From: Desulfonauticus submarinus
Lineage (GTDB): Bacteria > Desulfobacterota > Desulfovibrionia > Desulfovibrionales > Desulfonatronovibrionaceae
Length of the DNA stretch: 38,899 nucleotides
Direction: 5' to 3'
Assembly: GCF_900104045.1 (NCBI RefSeq)
Contig: NZ_FNIN01000016.1
Span: forward strand, 1-38,899
Part shown: positions 1 to 7,722 of the stretch, one piece after another
Position numbering within the stretch: position 1 is the stretch's first letter
Layout of the letters: each line of letters begins with the position of its first letter
Program-made: the position numbers and the translations under genes
The notes under the pieces: generated by a model
The model's input: the letters and a program-made list of their open reading frames with translations, nothing else
Told to the model about the DNA's origin: nothing
Databases searched by the model: none

Positions 1-151
1 CCTTTGCTGCCCCTTCATTAATCATCCCCGCTCCCTCTCCCTTAGGAGCCTGCGCTATCGCTTCACCTAACCTGTCCGCTAACGCAGGATGACTAATTAA
101 AAACAATAAGCCTAAAACCAAAAAACTAAAAAACACCCATCTCTTTTTCAC
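1..151 (-). CDS. Exported or membrane protein, N-terminus only (cut by window edge)
   Basis: About 50 codons are visible; the gene runs off the left edge. The proposed start is GTG at 149-151, with a strong Shine-Dalgarno (AAGGAGGG, minus strand, 157-164) six bases upstream. The product starts with Lys-Lys-Arg, then a long hydrophobic run and an Ala-Leu-Ala-type cleavage site near residue 25, which is a typical Sec signal peptide. A short Gly/Ala/Glu-rich mature segment follows. The N-terminus resembles my memory of Desulfovibrionales TauE/SafE-type permeases, which carry such a leader, but too little is present to claim this. It is probably co-transcribed with the 40-residue ORF just upstream (gap 26 bp). 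Confidence 0.6.
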   Translation of the reverse strand, partial: MKKRWVFFSFLVLGLLFLISHPALADRLGEAIAQAPKGEGAGMINEGAAK

Positions 152-177
152 TACGACCCTCCTTCATTTATAATTTT

Positions 178-300
178 TTACTTATAAATACCCATAAATA
201 CCCAAGCCAGCCCAAAGCCAAATCCTCTTAGCAAACTATGTACCACTTTTTTATATTTAATCGTTTTTAAAAAACAAAATAAATCCAAGGCATTAAGCAT
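178..300 (-). CDS. Putative 40-residue small membrane protein
   Basis: This is an intact 40-codon frame from ATG (298-300) to TAA (178-180), shorter than usual ORF cut-offs. The product has a basic central part (Lys-Tyr-Lys-Lys, then Leu-Leu-Arg) and a C-terminal Gly/Phe/Trp-rich hydrophobic segment ending in Tyr-Lys, as expected for a single-helix membrane peptide with its N-terminus inside. A weak ribosome site (AAAGGAT) lies about 10 bases before the ATG. It sits directly upstream of, and in the same direction as, the exported-protein gene at the window edge. I do not recognise a family. The coherent amphipathic-then-hydrophobic pattern and the operon-like placement support it, but composition could produce such a frame by chance. 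Confidence 0.45.
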   Translation of the reverse strand: MLNALDLFCFLKTIKYKKVVHSLLRGFGFGLAWVFMGIYK

Positions 301-357
301 AATTTTTCTTATCCTTTGTTTTTACTCTTCACCCCAAACGCAAAAACTTTCTTTCAG

Positions 358-375
358 TGCAATAAATTTATTGCA
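358..375. promoter_or_regulatory. Perfect 18-bp palindrome, probable activator binding site
   Basis: TGCAATAAATTTATTGCA is its own reverse complement. It lies in the divergent intergenic region, 58 bp upstream of the 40-residue ORF and about 148 bp (centre) upstream of the -24 element of the sigma-54 promoter at 513-528. Enhancer-binding proteins of the NtrC family commonly bind TGC...GCA inverted repeats 100-200 bp upstream. The nearby sigma-54 response regulator is the natural candidate ligand, which is inference. Confidence 0.55.
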
Positions 376-512
376 TGAGTTGAAAAAATTAGGTCTTCCT
401 TATTTTTTTACTTCTAAATTGAATAACAAAAAGACAAAAAAATATTGCGACTACACCTTTCAAAAAATAAAAAAAGCTATGTATAACCTGGATATTATCT
501 AACTTTTTAAAA

Positions 513-528
513 TGGCACCTTTTTTGCT
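513..528 (+). promoter_or_regulatory. Sigma-54 (-24/-12) promoter of the DUF169 gene
   Basis: TGGCAC (513-518), five bases, then TTGCT (524-528) matches the sigma-54 consensus TGGCAC-N5-TTGCA at all but the last position. GG (514-515) and GC (526-527) have the required spacing. The expected start of transcription is near 539, giving a leader of about 58 nt before the DUF169 ATG at 597. A sigma-54-dependent response regulator is encoded 3 kb downstream. Confidence 0.75.
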
Positions 529-596
529 GAGGGCAAGCTTGCTTAAGCTCCGTTTATTTTAGGAGCAAAAAACAAAAAAATATTGTGGAGGAACAG

Positions 597-1370
597 ATGG
601 AGTACAGTAAAGTACGAGAGCAACTTATTTGGAATCTTCGTTTGGACTTTGATCCTGTAGGCATCACCTTTGTGTATGATGAATCTCTTGAGTCCAGCTT
701 ACCTATCACTCACCGAGCCAAAGTTAAAATTACCTACTGCCAATTTTTAACTGCTGCACGCCAAAACAGAATGGCATTTTACATGAAACCAGAGAAACTT
801 TTATGTCAAAATGCCTGGCCAGTATTTAATTTTAGAGACTTAGAACAAGAAGCTGATACCAAACGGCATCTCAAGTATTTAATCGACAAAGACCTTGCTT
901 GGGAAGCTGTTCAACAAAAAGCTCGTTTGGAAAAAGGCTGTAAAGGTATTTATATGGCTCCAATTGACTTTTTTGATAAAGCAGAGATTAAACCAGATCT
1001 CTTATTTATGATTTGTACGCCATATCAGGCTTATCATATCTTAAATGATTACATGGGCGGCATGAAAAAACCTAACCTTTCCTTTTTCCATACCCCCAAC
1101 TCTGCAGTATGTTCAGGTAGTGTTTGGGCCTTTAACAATAACACAGCTAATATGACTACAATGTGTGCTGGCTCTAAAACATCAGGAAAAACAGAGATGG
1201 CATACCTTAATGTTTTTATCCCTGGCAAACACATAGAACCATTTATAACACAACAACAAAAACGCGTTGCTATGGGAGAAGGAGCATCTTTATTAGGTAA
1301 AGGATCTCAACCTTGGCCAGGACTTGATGTATGTAAAGGATGCCCTTTATTTAAATTTGAAGCAGTTTAA
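597..1370 (+). CDS. DUF169 family protein
   Basis: A 257-residue soluble protein without signal peptide or membrane segment. It matches the DUF169 family (PF02596) found widely in sulfate reducers, methanogens and other anaerobes; the molecular function is not established. Cysteines are spread through the protein (for example the Tyr-Cys-Gln motif near residue 48 and a Cys-x2-Cys close to the C-terminus, Cys-Lys-Gly-Cys-Pro), so metal or cofactor binding is possible but unproven. An in-frame GTG lies 12 bases upstream at 585, but GGAGG at 587-591 is correctly spaced (5 bases) only for the ATG at 597, so I chose that start. The gene has its own sigma-54 promoter and is followed by a hairpin terminator, so it appears to be a single-gene unit beside the two-component genes. 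Confidence 0.88.
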   Translation: MEYSKVREQLIWNLRLDFDPVGITFVYDESLESSLPITHRAKVKITYCQFLTAARQNRMAFYMKPEKLLCQNAWPVFNFRDLEQEADTKRHLKYLIDKDLAWEAVQQKARLEKGCKGIYMAPIDFFDKAEIKPDLLFMICTPYQAYHILNDYMGGMKKPNLSFFHTPNSAVCSGSVWAFNNNTANMTTMCAGSKTSGKTEMAYLNVFIPGKHIEPFITQQQKRVAMGEGASLLGKGSQPWPGLDVCKGCPLFKFEAV

Positions 1371-1394
1371 CCAACTGTTTTTAACCACTCACCA

Positions 1395-1425
1395 AGAGAG
1401 TTTGGATTTTATCCAAACTCTCTTT
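1395..1425 (+). terminator. Hairpin terminator after the DUF169 gene
   Basis: A perfect 13-bp stem (1395-1407 with 1411-1423) around a TTT loop begins 25 bp after the DUF169 stop codon. The 3' arm is T/C-rich and is followed by only a short T run, so termination may be partial. The -35 element of the next putative promoter begins right at the foot of this hairpin. Confidence 0.65.
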
Positions 1426-1452
1426 GACTTAACTCCAAATGGATACTATGGT
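1424..1452 (+). promoter_or_regulatory. Candidate sigma-70 promoter for the sensor/kinase operon
   Basis: TTGACT (1424-1429, 5 of 6 matches to the -35 consensus), a 17-bp spacer and TATGGT (1447-1452, 4 of 6 matches to the -10) lie between the DUF169 terminator and the ATG at 1486. The predicted transcript start is near 1459. This is a motif match only. Confidence 0.4.
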
Positions 1453-1485
1453 CAAAACCCTAAAAAAAGCAGAGCTGTGCATAAT

Positions 1486-1941
1486 ATGTTGAAATTATTA
1501 TATTTTTTTACCTCAATTTTAATTTTACTAATCAATCCTAAGCTTTGCTTGGCCACCCAAGTTCATTCTCACCCAGAAGGTTTGTATGTACACCAGTTAG
1601 CGCATTTCTTTTTTATTTTATCTATGGTCACTTTAATTTATTGGCTAAAAAAGAGAAATCTTTATCGAGAAAAAGGTTGGAGATATCTTAAATACAGTGC
1701 TCTTTGTTTTATTATTTGGAATATAGATGCTATTTTAGCCCATTATTTGGAGAATCAAAATTTTTTTATTATTAAAAATGCTGGAAGCTTAGAAGCAGTA
1801 TTGGTCTCTCTACCTGGATATGAACTACATACCCTTATTTTTTATTTTGCTAAAATGGATCATATATTTTGTGTCCCTGGTATACTCTTTTTATACTTTG
1901 CTTTACGTTGTTTTATAGATAAGGCGAGAGAACTAAAATGA
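1486..1941 (+). CDS. Histidine-rich small membrane protein, probable sensor partner
   Basis: A 151-residue protein. The open frame extends upstream into the DUF169 gene, but the part before residue 1 here has no protein-like features; ATG at 1486 is followed at once by a signal-peptide-like hydrophobic run (residues 5-22). GTG at 1477 is an alternative start. After the signal comes a His-rich stretch (His27, His29, His36, His40), then about three transmembrane segments (roughly 38-54, 68-86, 127-144), with further histidines at 86, 115 and 126 near helix ends. This arrangement could bind haem or metal, but no known motif proves it. The stop codon overlaps the kinase start (ATGA), so translation is coupled and a joint sensory role is likely. 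I do not recognise a named family. Confidence 0.72.
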   Translation: MLKLLYFFTSILILLINPKLCLATQVHSHPEGLYVHQLAHFFFILSMVTLIYWLKKRNLYREKGWRYLKYSALCFIIWNIDAILAHYLENQNFFIIKNAGSLEAVLVSLPGYELHTLIFYFAKMDHIFCVPGILFLYFALRCFIDKARELK

Positions 1942-3452
1942 CTTTACCAATGCTCCCAATATGGACCGTAGATTTCGTTGGTTCTTCTTTAATGATAGTT
2001 ATCTCATTTTTATGTGTATACATGGCTGTTTATCTATTTCTGCAAGATAAAGAAAATGCTGTATGGATATATTTTCTATGGATTACAAGTGGTCTTGCTT
2101 TTTTTGCTCTTTCAAGAGGAATTGGTCATATTGCAAAAGACTTATTAATTGTAAGTGGACATACAGATATATGGAAAAAATTACGACCATATAGTGGAGC
2201 ATTTAATACTATAACATTTATTTTAGTAGCATCTATTACTCTATTCTTTGAAAGGATATGGAAAATTTACCAAACAATTATAAGAGATAAACAAGCTCTA
2301 CAAAAAAGTCATGAACAAATTCTATATCTAAATAAACATTTAGAAGATTTGGTTGCTGAAAGAACTCTTAAACTAAAATCTTCTGAAAAAAAATATCGGC
2401 GTATCTTTGAATCTTCTAGGGATATGATTGTCGTAACTGATAAAAAAGGACTTATTCTAGAGCTAAATACGGCAGGCAGTTCTCTCTTGGGATTAGCAAA
2501 AGAAAACCTACTTCAAAAAAAACATTATTTGAAATCTTTTTTTGCTCATGATTCAGACTGGGACAAAATTGTCACCCAACTTCTTAATCAGGGCTATATA
2601 AATGATATTGAAACTGAACTAGTAAGTCCGGTAAAAAAAAATATTCGCTATGTACTTTTAAACGGTACAGTAGAATACTTTGAAGAAAAAGAAAAAAACT
2701 CTAATTTAAAAGAAATTTTTCACTTTTTAGTAAAAGATATTACTAGAAGAAAAACAATGGAACAACAGCTATTACAAGCAGATAAATTAGCATCTATCGG
2801 GAAGTTAGCTGCTGGAGTAGCTCATGAAATCAATAATCCTCTAAATATTATTCTAGGTTACACCCAACTTTTATTAAAACATGAGCAAAAAGGAACTCAA
2901 AAATATGAAGACTTACGTATAATTGAAAAACATGTATGTGCTTGCAGAAATATAGTTAACGACCTCTTAAAATTTTCTAGAAGATCAAAAACTCAAAAAC
3001 AATTTATTAATTTAAACGAGCTTATAAAAGAAGTTATAAAAGTTGCTTCACAACAATTTGAATTTGATAGAATTAAAATAGAAACTAACTATGATCCAAA
3101 TGTCCCTTCTATGGTTCTAGATGGAGATAAAATAAAACAAGTGTTTATGAATATATTTATGAACGCTAAAGATGCTATTGGAGAAGATGGCAAAATTACA
3201 ATATCAACAAATTACCTTGAAAAGAAGCATACTGTGGAGATAAAAATTCAAGATACAGGATGTGGGATAGAACCTCATCACATTTCAAAAATATTTGATC
3301 CTTTTTTTACCACTAAAGAAACAGGAAAAGGAACGGGTTTAGGCCTTTCTGTAAGCTATGGAATAATTAAAGAACATGATGGAGATATAAAAGTATTTAG
3401 CAAGGTAGGCCAGGGAACCACTTTCTTAATAACCTTACCAATAAGAGAGTAA
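1938..3452 (+). CDS. Membrane-bound PAS sensor histidine kinase
   Basis: A 504-residue kinase. The N-terminus has about three transmembrane helices (residues 13-35, 41-59, 92-105) with His64 and His75 between the second and third. A coiled-coil linker (about 112-150), a PAS domain (about 152-270), and a HisKA domain follow; the phosphoacceptor His296 sits in Ala-His-Glu-Ile-Asn-Asn-Pro. The ATP-binding domain is complete, with an N-box (Asn-Ala-Lys-Asp-Ala), Asp-Thr-Gly-Cys-Gly-Ile, and a Gly-Thr-Gly-Leu-Gly-Leu G2 box. By family it autophosphorylates on His296 and passes phosphate to the response regulator encoded 2 bp downstream. Overlap with the preceding His-rich membrane protein suggests the two form one receptor. 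The signal is unknown; the neighbouring hydrogenase operon suggests redox or hydrogen status, which is inference. Confidence 0.9.
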   Translation: MTLPMLPIWTVDFVGSSLMIVISFLCVYMAVYLFLQDKENAVWIYFLWITSGLAFFALSRGIGHIAKDLLIVSGHTDIWKKLRPYSGAFNTITFILVASITLFFERIWKIYQTIIRDKQALQKSHEQILYLNKHLEDLVAERTLKLKSSEKKYRRIFESSRDMIVVTDKKGLILELNTAGSSLLGLAKENLLQKKHYLKSFFAHDSDWDKIVTQLLNQGYINDIETELVSPVKKNIRYVLLNGTVEYFEEKEKNSNLKEIFHFLVKDITRRKTMEQQLLQADKLASIGKLAAGVAHEINNPLNIILGYTQLLLKHEQKGTQKYEDLRIIEKHVCACRNIVNDLLKFSRRSKTQKQFINLNELIKEVIKVASQQFEFDRIKIETNYDPNVPSMVLDGDKIKQVFMNIFMNAKDAIGEDGKITISTNYLEKKHTVEIKIQDTGCGIEPHHISKIFDPFFTTKETGKGTGLGLSVSYGIIKEHDGDIKVFSKVGQGTTFLITLPIRE

Positions 3453-3454
3453 TT

Positions 3455-4855
3455 ATGGTAAGAGAACGTATTTTAATTGTAGATGACGAACCAGACCTTC
3501 TAAGATTGTTAAAAAGAAGCTTAGAAGAAGATTTGCAATGTATTATTGAAACTGCTCTATCAGGAGAAGAAGCCTTAAATATTTTATCTCAAAAAAGCAT
3601 GGATGTTGTCCTCATAGATATGAAAATGCCTGGGATGAGTGGTTTAGAACTCTTACAATTTATTCTAGAAGATCACCCATGGATGACCATAGTAATGATG
3701 ACTGCCCATGGTTGCATTGAGCTGGCTGTAGAAGCAATAAAAAGTGGTGCATACGATTTCATTACCAAACCTTTTGATACAGAAACTATTTCCTTCACTT
3801 TGCAAAAAGCCTTAGAAAGAAGCAGATTGCTTAGAGAAAATTTACGTCTGCAAAAAGATATTCGGACATGCACCTCTTTTCAAGATATTGTTGGTACCAG
3901 CCCCAAAATGAAAAGAATCTATGAGCTTATTCAAACAGTTGCCACAACAGATATAACTGTATTGATTACTGGGGAATCAGGTACAGGAAAAGACTTAGTT
4001 GCACGGGCAATACACTCCCTAAGCAAAAGAAAAGATTTTCCTTTTGTAGCAGTAAATTGTCCAACTGTTCCTGAACACATCTTGGAAAGTGAGCTGTTTG
4101 GATATAAAAAAGGAGCTTTTACTCACGCTACCCAAAATAAAATTGGTCTTTTTCAAGAAGCTCACAAGGGCACTATCTTTTTAGATGAAATAGGAGATAT
4201 AAGCGCTAATATCCAAACTAAATTACTTAGAGTTCTCCAAGAAAAAACCATTAAACCATTAGGAGATACTAAAACTATTAGTGTGGATGTAAGGGTTATT
4301 GCTTCTACTAACAGGAATTTACAAGAAGCTATAAAACAAGGCAAATTTAGAGAAGACCTTTATTACAGACTAAACGTTATTCCTATAGAATTGCCCCCTT
4401 TAAGGGAACGAAAAGAAGATATTCCTCTTTTAGTAAACCATTTTTTAAAAAAACACGGACAAGAACTAAATAGACCTAATAAACGCCTTTCCCCTGAACT
4501 TATGGAAATTTTTCTCGAAAACGACTGGGAAGGAAATGTTAGAGAACTAGAAAATATTGTTATAAGAGGAATATTATTTGCCCCTGAAGAGGAAATACGT
4601 CCTGAACACATCGGCTTAAAACCATATAAAAACCCAAATATATCACCAGAACTAAATTTAATTCCCAATTTACCTTATAAAAAAGCTAAAGAATATATTT
4701 TAAAAAAATTTCATAAATTATACTTAGGAAAATTACTTAAAGAAACAGGAGGAAACGTTACTCAAGCAGCAAGAAATTGTGGTCTCGAAAGACAAGCCCT
4801 TCAGCAAATTATGAAAAGATATAATATAACTGCAAAACCTTTCAGAAAAAAATAA
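3455..4855 (+). CDS. Sigma-54-dependent response regulator (NtrC family)
   Basis: A 466-residue, three-domain activator. The receiver domain (about 1-125) has acidic Asp10/Asp11, phosphoacceptor Asp55, Thr83 and Lys105. The AAA+ domain (about 144-375) has Walker A Gly-Glu-Ser-Gly-Thr-Gly-Lys (173-179), Walker B (241-246) and the sigma-54 contact loop at 220-225, which reads Gly-Ala-Phe-Thr-His-Ala instead of the usual GAFTGA. A Fis-type helix-turn-helix lies at about 440-462. It is a cognate pair with the kinase just upstream. A sigma-54 promoter exists in this window in front of the DUF169 gene, with a palindrome upstream that could be its binding site. None was seen directly before the ech operon, which follows after 45 bp with no terminator between. 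Confidence 0.93.
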   Translation: MVRERILIVDDEPDLLRLLKRSLEEDLQCIIETALSGEEALNILSQKSMDVVLIDMKMPGMSGLELLQFILEDHPWMTIVMMTAHGCIELAVEAIKSGAYDFITKPFDTETISFTLQKALERSRLLRENLRLQKDIRTCTSFQDIVGTSPKMKRIYELIQTVATTDITVLITGESGTGKDLVARAIHSLSKRKDFPFVAVNCPTVPEHILESELFGYKKGAFTHATQNKIGLFQEAHKGTIFLDEIGDISANIQTKLLRVLQEKTIKPLGDTKTISVDVRVIASTNRNLQEAIKQGKFREDLYYRLNVIPIELPPLRERKEDIPLLVNHFLKKHGQELNRPNKRLSPELMEIFLENDWEGNVRELENIVIRGILFAPEEEIRPEHIGLKPYKNPNISPELNLIPNLPYKKAKEYILKKFHKLYLGKLLKETGGNVTQAARNCGLERQALQQIMKRYNITAKPFRKK

Positions 4856-4900
4856 TCCCAGCCAAAAGCCCAAAGCAAAAATAAAAAAAAGGAGGAGGAC

Positions 4901-6817
4901 GTGAATTGGCCAAGTATTGCACTTTTATGTATTCTTATCCCAATAGGAACAGGCCTTTTAAGTTTGTTCTTAAACTCTTCATTTCCACGTAAAGTAGTAG
5001 TTATACTAAATTCTATTTTTCTATCAACACTATCTATACTACTCTACATAAAAGGACCGTTTCCCATAACTAATACATTTACAAAAATTAATAATTTTTA
5101 TGATTATCTTATATGTGGGTTGGATTTTTTACTATTATTTTATATTGTGTTTATTGGTACAAAATTAAAAAACAGAACAATCACTATAATGTCATCTATA
5201 CAAATAATAATTTTATTTCTTGTTGAAATTATACATAATAAATCTGATATATATCCTTTAGTAGCAGATAAGTTTTCTCTTATGATGATTTTAATAGTTT
5301 CAATTGTTGGGTCTATTATCACTATTTATGCCTTACAGTATATGAAAAGACATGAAGAACATTTACATCTAACTACTTCAAAACAAAATAAATTCTTCTT
5401 TTTTATGCTAATTTTTTTAGGAGCAATGAATGGCTTAATTCTAAGCAATAATTTACTTTGGATGTATTTTTTTTGGGAAGTTACTACTCTTTGCTCCTTC
5501 ATGCTAATAGGTCATGATGATACAGATGAGGCAAAAGCCAATGCCCAAAAAGCATTATGGATGAATCTTTTAGGGGGAGTTACCTTTATTTTGGGACTCT
5601 TTATCTTAGCTCTAAATCACCTTCCACTAGAGATAACTTTACTTCTTAACAGCAAAATTGGCAGCAGTATGTTGTTAGTAATGGCTTTACTTTGCATAGC
5701 TGGATTTACTAAATCTGCTCAAGTTCCATTTCAAAGTTGGCTCACAGGTGCAATGGTAGCTCCTACACCAGTATCTGCTCTTTTACACTCTTCGACTATG
5801 GTCAATGCTGGAGTATACCTTATCTTACGTCTAGCTCCTATTTATCAAAAAACACTCTTTTCTTCTTATCTTGCTTTCTTAGGTGCATTTACCTTTATTG
5901 CAACTTCCATTTTAGCTCTTAGCCAAAAGAATGGGAAAAAAATTCTTGCCTACTCCACTATTGGAAATTTGGGAATGATTGTAGCTTGTGCAGGAATAGG
6001 ATCTCCTGCAGCTATTGGAGCTGGGATCCTACTTATTCTCTTTCATGCTGTTTCTAAAGGACTTTTATTCATGGGTATGGGTTATATAGAACAAAACATA
6101 GGAAGCAGAATAATCGAAGATATGCGTGGACTTTACTTGAAAATGCCTAAAACAACTTTAATTATGGCATTTGGCATGCTTACCATGTTTCTCCCTCCTT
6201 TTGGAGCTCTTTTAAGTAAGTGGATGATAATAGAAGCTTCTTCTAAAAATCCAATGGTAGTAATTATGTTGGCCCTAGGAAGTGCTTTTACAGTGGTGTT
6301 TTGGGCTCGTTGGGCAGGCCTTATTTTATGCCACACTAAAAACAAAAAACCTTCTCAAGAAATACTTCCTCTTTTTATAAGGTTAAGTTTTTTCCCTTTA
6401 GCCTTACTTATTGCACTATTAAGTATTTTGGTTTTACCAATTTACTCTAATATAATTGTTCCAACATTAAAACTATATTATAAAACGATATCATATTCCC
6501 TTCTTCAAGGAGGATTTAATAGTGAAGTAGGAGCATTTTCTATTTATCCTTTATTCTTATTTTTTATCATAGCCACAATTTGGACAATTCATGTTATTAA
6601 AAAATACAGTAAACGTACCTATGTAAATCCTTATATGTCTGGAATAGAGGAAATTCAAAACGATAATTATGGACATTTAGGACCATTAAATCAATTTGTT
6701 AAATTTACTGCTGGTAATTTTTATCTATTAGAATATTTAGGAGAAGAAAAATTAATGCTTGGTATTAACATCATTGCAATTGGAACAATTATAGTAAGCA
6801 TTGCAGGTGTTTTTTAA
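4901..6817 (+). CDS. echA: Ech hydrogenase subunit A, NuoL/Mrp-type antiporter subunit
   Basis: A 638-residue, highly hydrophobic protein of the NuoL/MrpA proton-translocating family. The key charged residues of the half-channels are present: Glu193 in Phe-Phe-Trp-Glu-Val, and Lys271 in Phe-Thr-Lys-Ser-Ala-Gln-Val-Pro-Phe. The highly conserved block Leu-His-Ser-Ser-Thr-Met-Val-Asn-Ala-Gly-Val follows. It starts with GTG at 4901 behind a GGAGGAGG ribosome site. It is the first gene of a six-gene run in the order known for Ech hydrogenase, where this subunit couples ferredoxin-linked electron transfer to ion movement across the cytoplasmic membrane. Residue-level ion specificity (proton versus sodium) cannot be decided here. 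Confidence 0.93.
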   Translation: MNWPSIALLCILIPIGTGLLSLFLNSSFPRKVVVILNSIFLSTLSILLYIKGPFPITNTFTKINNFYDYLICGLDFLLLFYIVFIGTKLKNRTITIMSSIQIIILFLVEIIHNKSDIYPLVADKFSLMMILIVSIVGSIITIYALQYMKRHEEHLHLTTSKQNKFFFFMLIFLGAMNGLILSNNLLWMYFFWEVTTLCSFMLIGHDDTDEAKANAQKALWMNLLGGVTFILGLFILALNHLPLEITLLLNSKIGSSMLLVMALLCIAGFTKSAQVPFQSWLTGAMVAPTPVSALLHSSTMVNAGVYLILRLAPIYQKTLFSSYLAFLGAFTFIATSILALSQKNGKKILAYSTIGNLGMIVACAGIGSPAAIGAGILLILFHAVSKGLLFMGMGYIEQNIGSRIIEDMRGLYLKMPKTTLIMAFGMLTMFLPPFGALLSKWMIIEASSKNPMVVIMLALGSAFTVVFWARWAGLILCHTKNKKPSQEILPLFIRLSFFPLALLIALLSILVLPIYSNIIVPTLKLYYKTISYSLLQGGFNSEVGAFSIYPLFLFFIIATIWTIHVIKKYSKRTYVNPYMSGIEEIQNDNYGHLGPLNQFVKFTAGNFYLLEYLGEEKLMLGINIIAIGTIIVSIAGVF

Positions 6818-6833
6818 AAAAGAGGAGTGAAAA

Positions 6834-7703
6834 ATGTTTACAATACAAAATATCATTATAGCTATTCTTGCCATTATCATTGCTCCTTTATTAGGAGGAA
6901 TTATTGCGGGCATAGATCGTAAATTAACAGCTAAGCTTCAAGGACGCTATGGTCCTCCTATTCTTCAACCTTTTTATGATCTTTTAAAACTATTTGCCAA
7001 ACAAAAAATGGCTGTAAATAGTGTTCAAGTATTTTGTGCCTGGATGTACCTTATTTCTGCTATCAGCGCCCTTTTCTTATTTGCCTTAAAATCTGACTTA
7101 CTTATGATCTTTTTTGTTTTAACTATTGGTTCTGTATTTTTAACCATTGGCGCATCTGCAACCCCTTCTCCCTATAGCCAAATTGGAGCACAAAGGGAAC
7201 TTATTCAAATGCTTACCTATGAACCTCTATTAATTGTAGTATTTGTAAGCATTTATTTTGTGACTGGAAGTTTTAAAATAGACGCTATCTTAAACTATCC
7301 TAAACCCATTTTTTTAAGCTTACCACTTATCTATTTAGTCTTGGGCTTTGCCCTTACCATAAAGCTTAGAAAATCCCCCTTTGATATTTCTACTTCTCAT
7401 CACGGTCATCAAGAAATTGTTAAAGGCATCCTTACAGAATATTCTGGCCCTCATTTGGCTTTAATAGAATTAGGACATTGGTATGAAATTATTTTAGTTT
7501 TAGGAATTTGTGCTTTATTTTGGTCAACAAATATCTTTGGCCTTATAATTTTATTAGCCATAACTTATTTTGCTGAAGTCTTTGTTGATAACTTAGTTAG
7601 CAGAGCAACTTGGAGATGGATGTTAGGATATGTCTGGGGAGTGGGCATATCTTTAGCGCTTTTTAATATTGCATTTTTATATGCTAATAAATTTGTAAAC
7701 TAG
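6834..7703 (+). CDS. echB: Ech hydrogenase subunit B, NuoH-like membrane anchor
   Basis: A 289-residue integral membrane protein of the NuoH/HyfC/EchB family with about eight hydrophobic segments. The family's conserved loops are visible: Asp-Arg-Lys near residue 30 followed by Arg-Tyr-Gly-Pro-Pro; Gly-Ala-Gln-Arg-Glu-Leu; and Pro-Phe-Asp-Ile-Ser-Thr with a following Glu-Ile-Val and Glu-Tyr-Ser-Gly. This subunit joins the membrane arm to the peripheral NiFe arm. In quinone-linked relatives the site binds quinone; in Ech there is no quinone and it acts in coupling. It follows echA by 16 bp behind a GAGGAG ribosome site. Confidence 0.92.
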   Translation: MFTIQNIIIAILAIIIAPLLGGIIAGIDRKLTAKLQGRYGPPILQPFYDLLKLFAKQKMAVNSVQVFCAWMYLISAISALFLFALKSDLLMIFFVLTIGSVFLTIGASATPSPYSQIGAQRELIQMLTYEPLLIVVFVSIYFVTGSFKIDAILNYPKPIFLSLPLIYLVLGFALTIKLRKSPFDISTSHHGHQEIVKGILTEYSGPHLALIELGHWYEIILVLGICALFWSTNIFGLIILLAITYFAEVFVDNLVSRATWRWMLGYVWGVGISLALFNIAFLYANKFVN

Positions 7704-7722
7704 AGATAGAGGTGAAAAAACA

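Noticed and set aside
184-203. Tandem direct repeat of ATAAATACCC
   Set aside because: It lies in the end of the putative 40-residue coding frame and has only two copies, so it is probably incidental.
209-501. Long plus-strand open frame through the divergent promoter region
   Set aside because: It has no ATG near its beginning, no ribosome site, low-complexity Lys/Asn/Phe content, and covers the palindrome; it overlaps the more convincing minus-strand 40-residue gene.
585-596. GTG start four codons upstream for the DUF169 gene
   Set aside because: The GTG overlaps the GGAGG ribosome site that serves the ATG at 597.
1324-1485. N-terminal extension of the small membrane protein into the DUF169 gene
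   Set aside because: It crosses a terminator hairpin and encodes no family-like sequence; the signal peptide begins at 1486.
6168-6183. Sigma-54-like TGGCAT...GC match inside echA
   Set aside because: It is inside a coding region, has poor spacing context and matches fewer consensus positions than 513-528.
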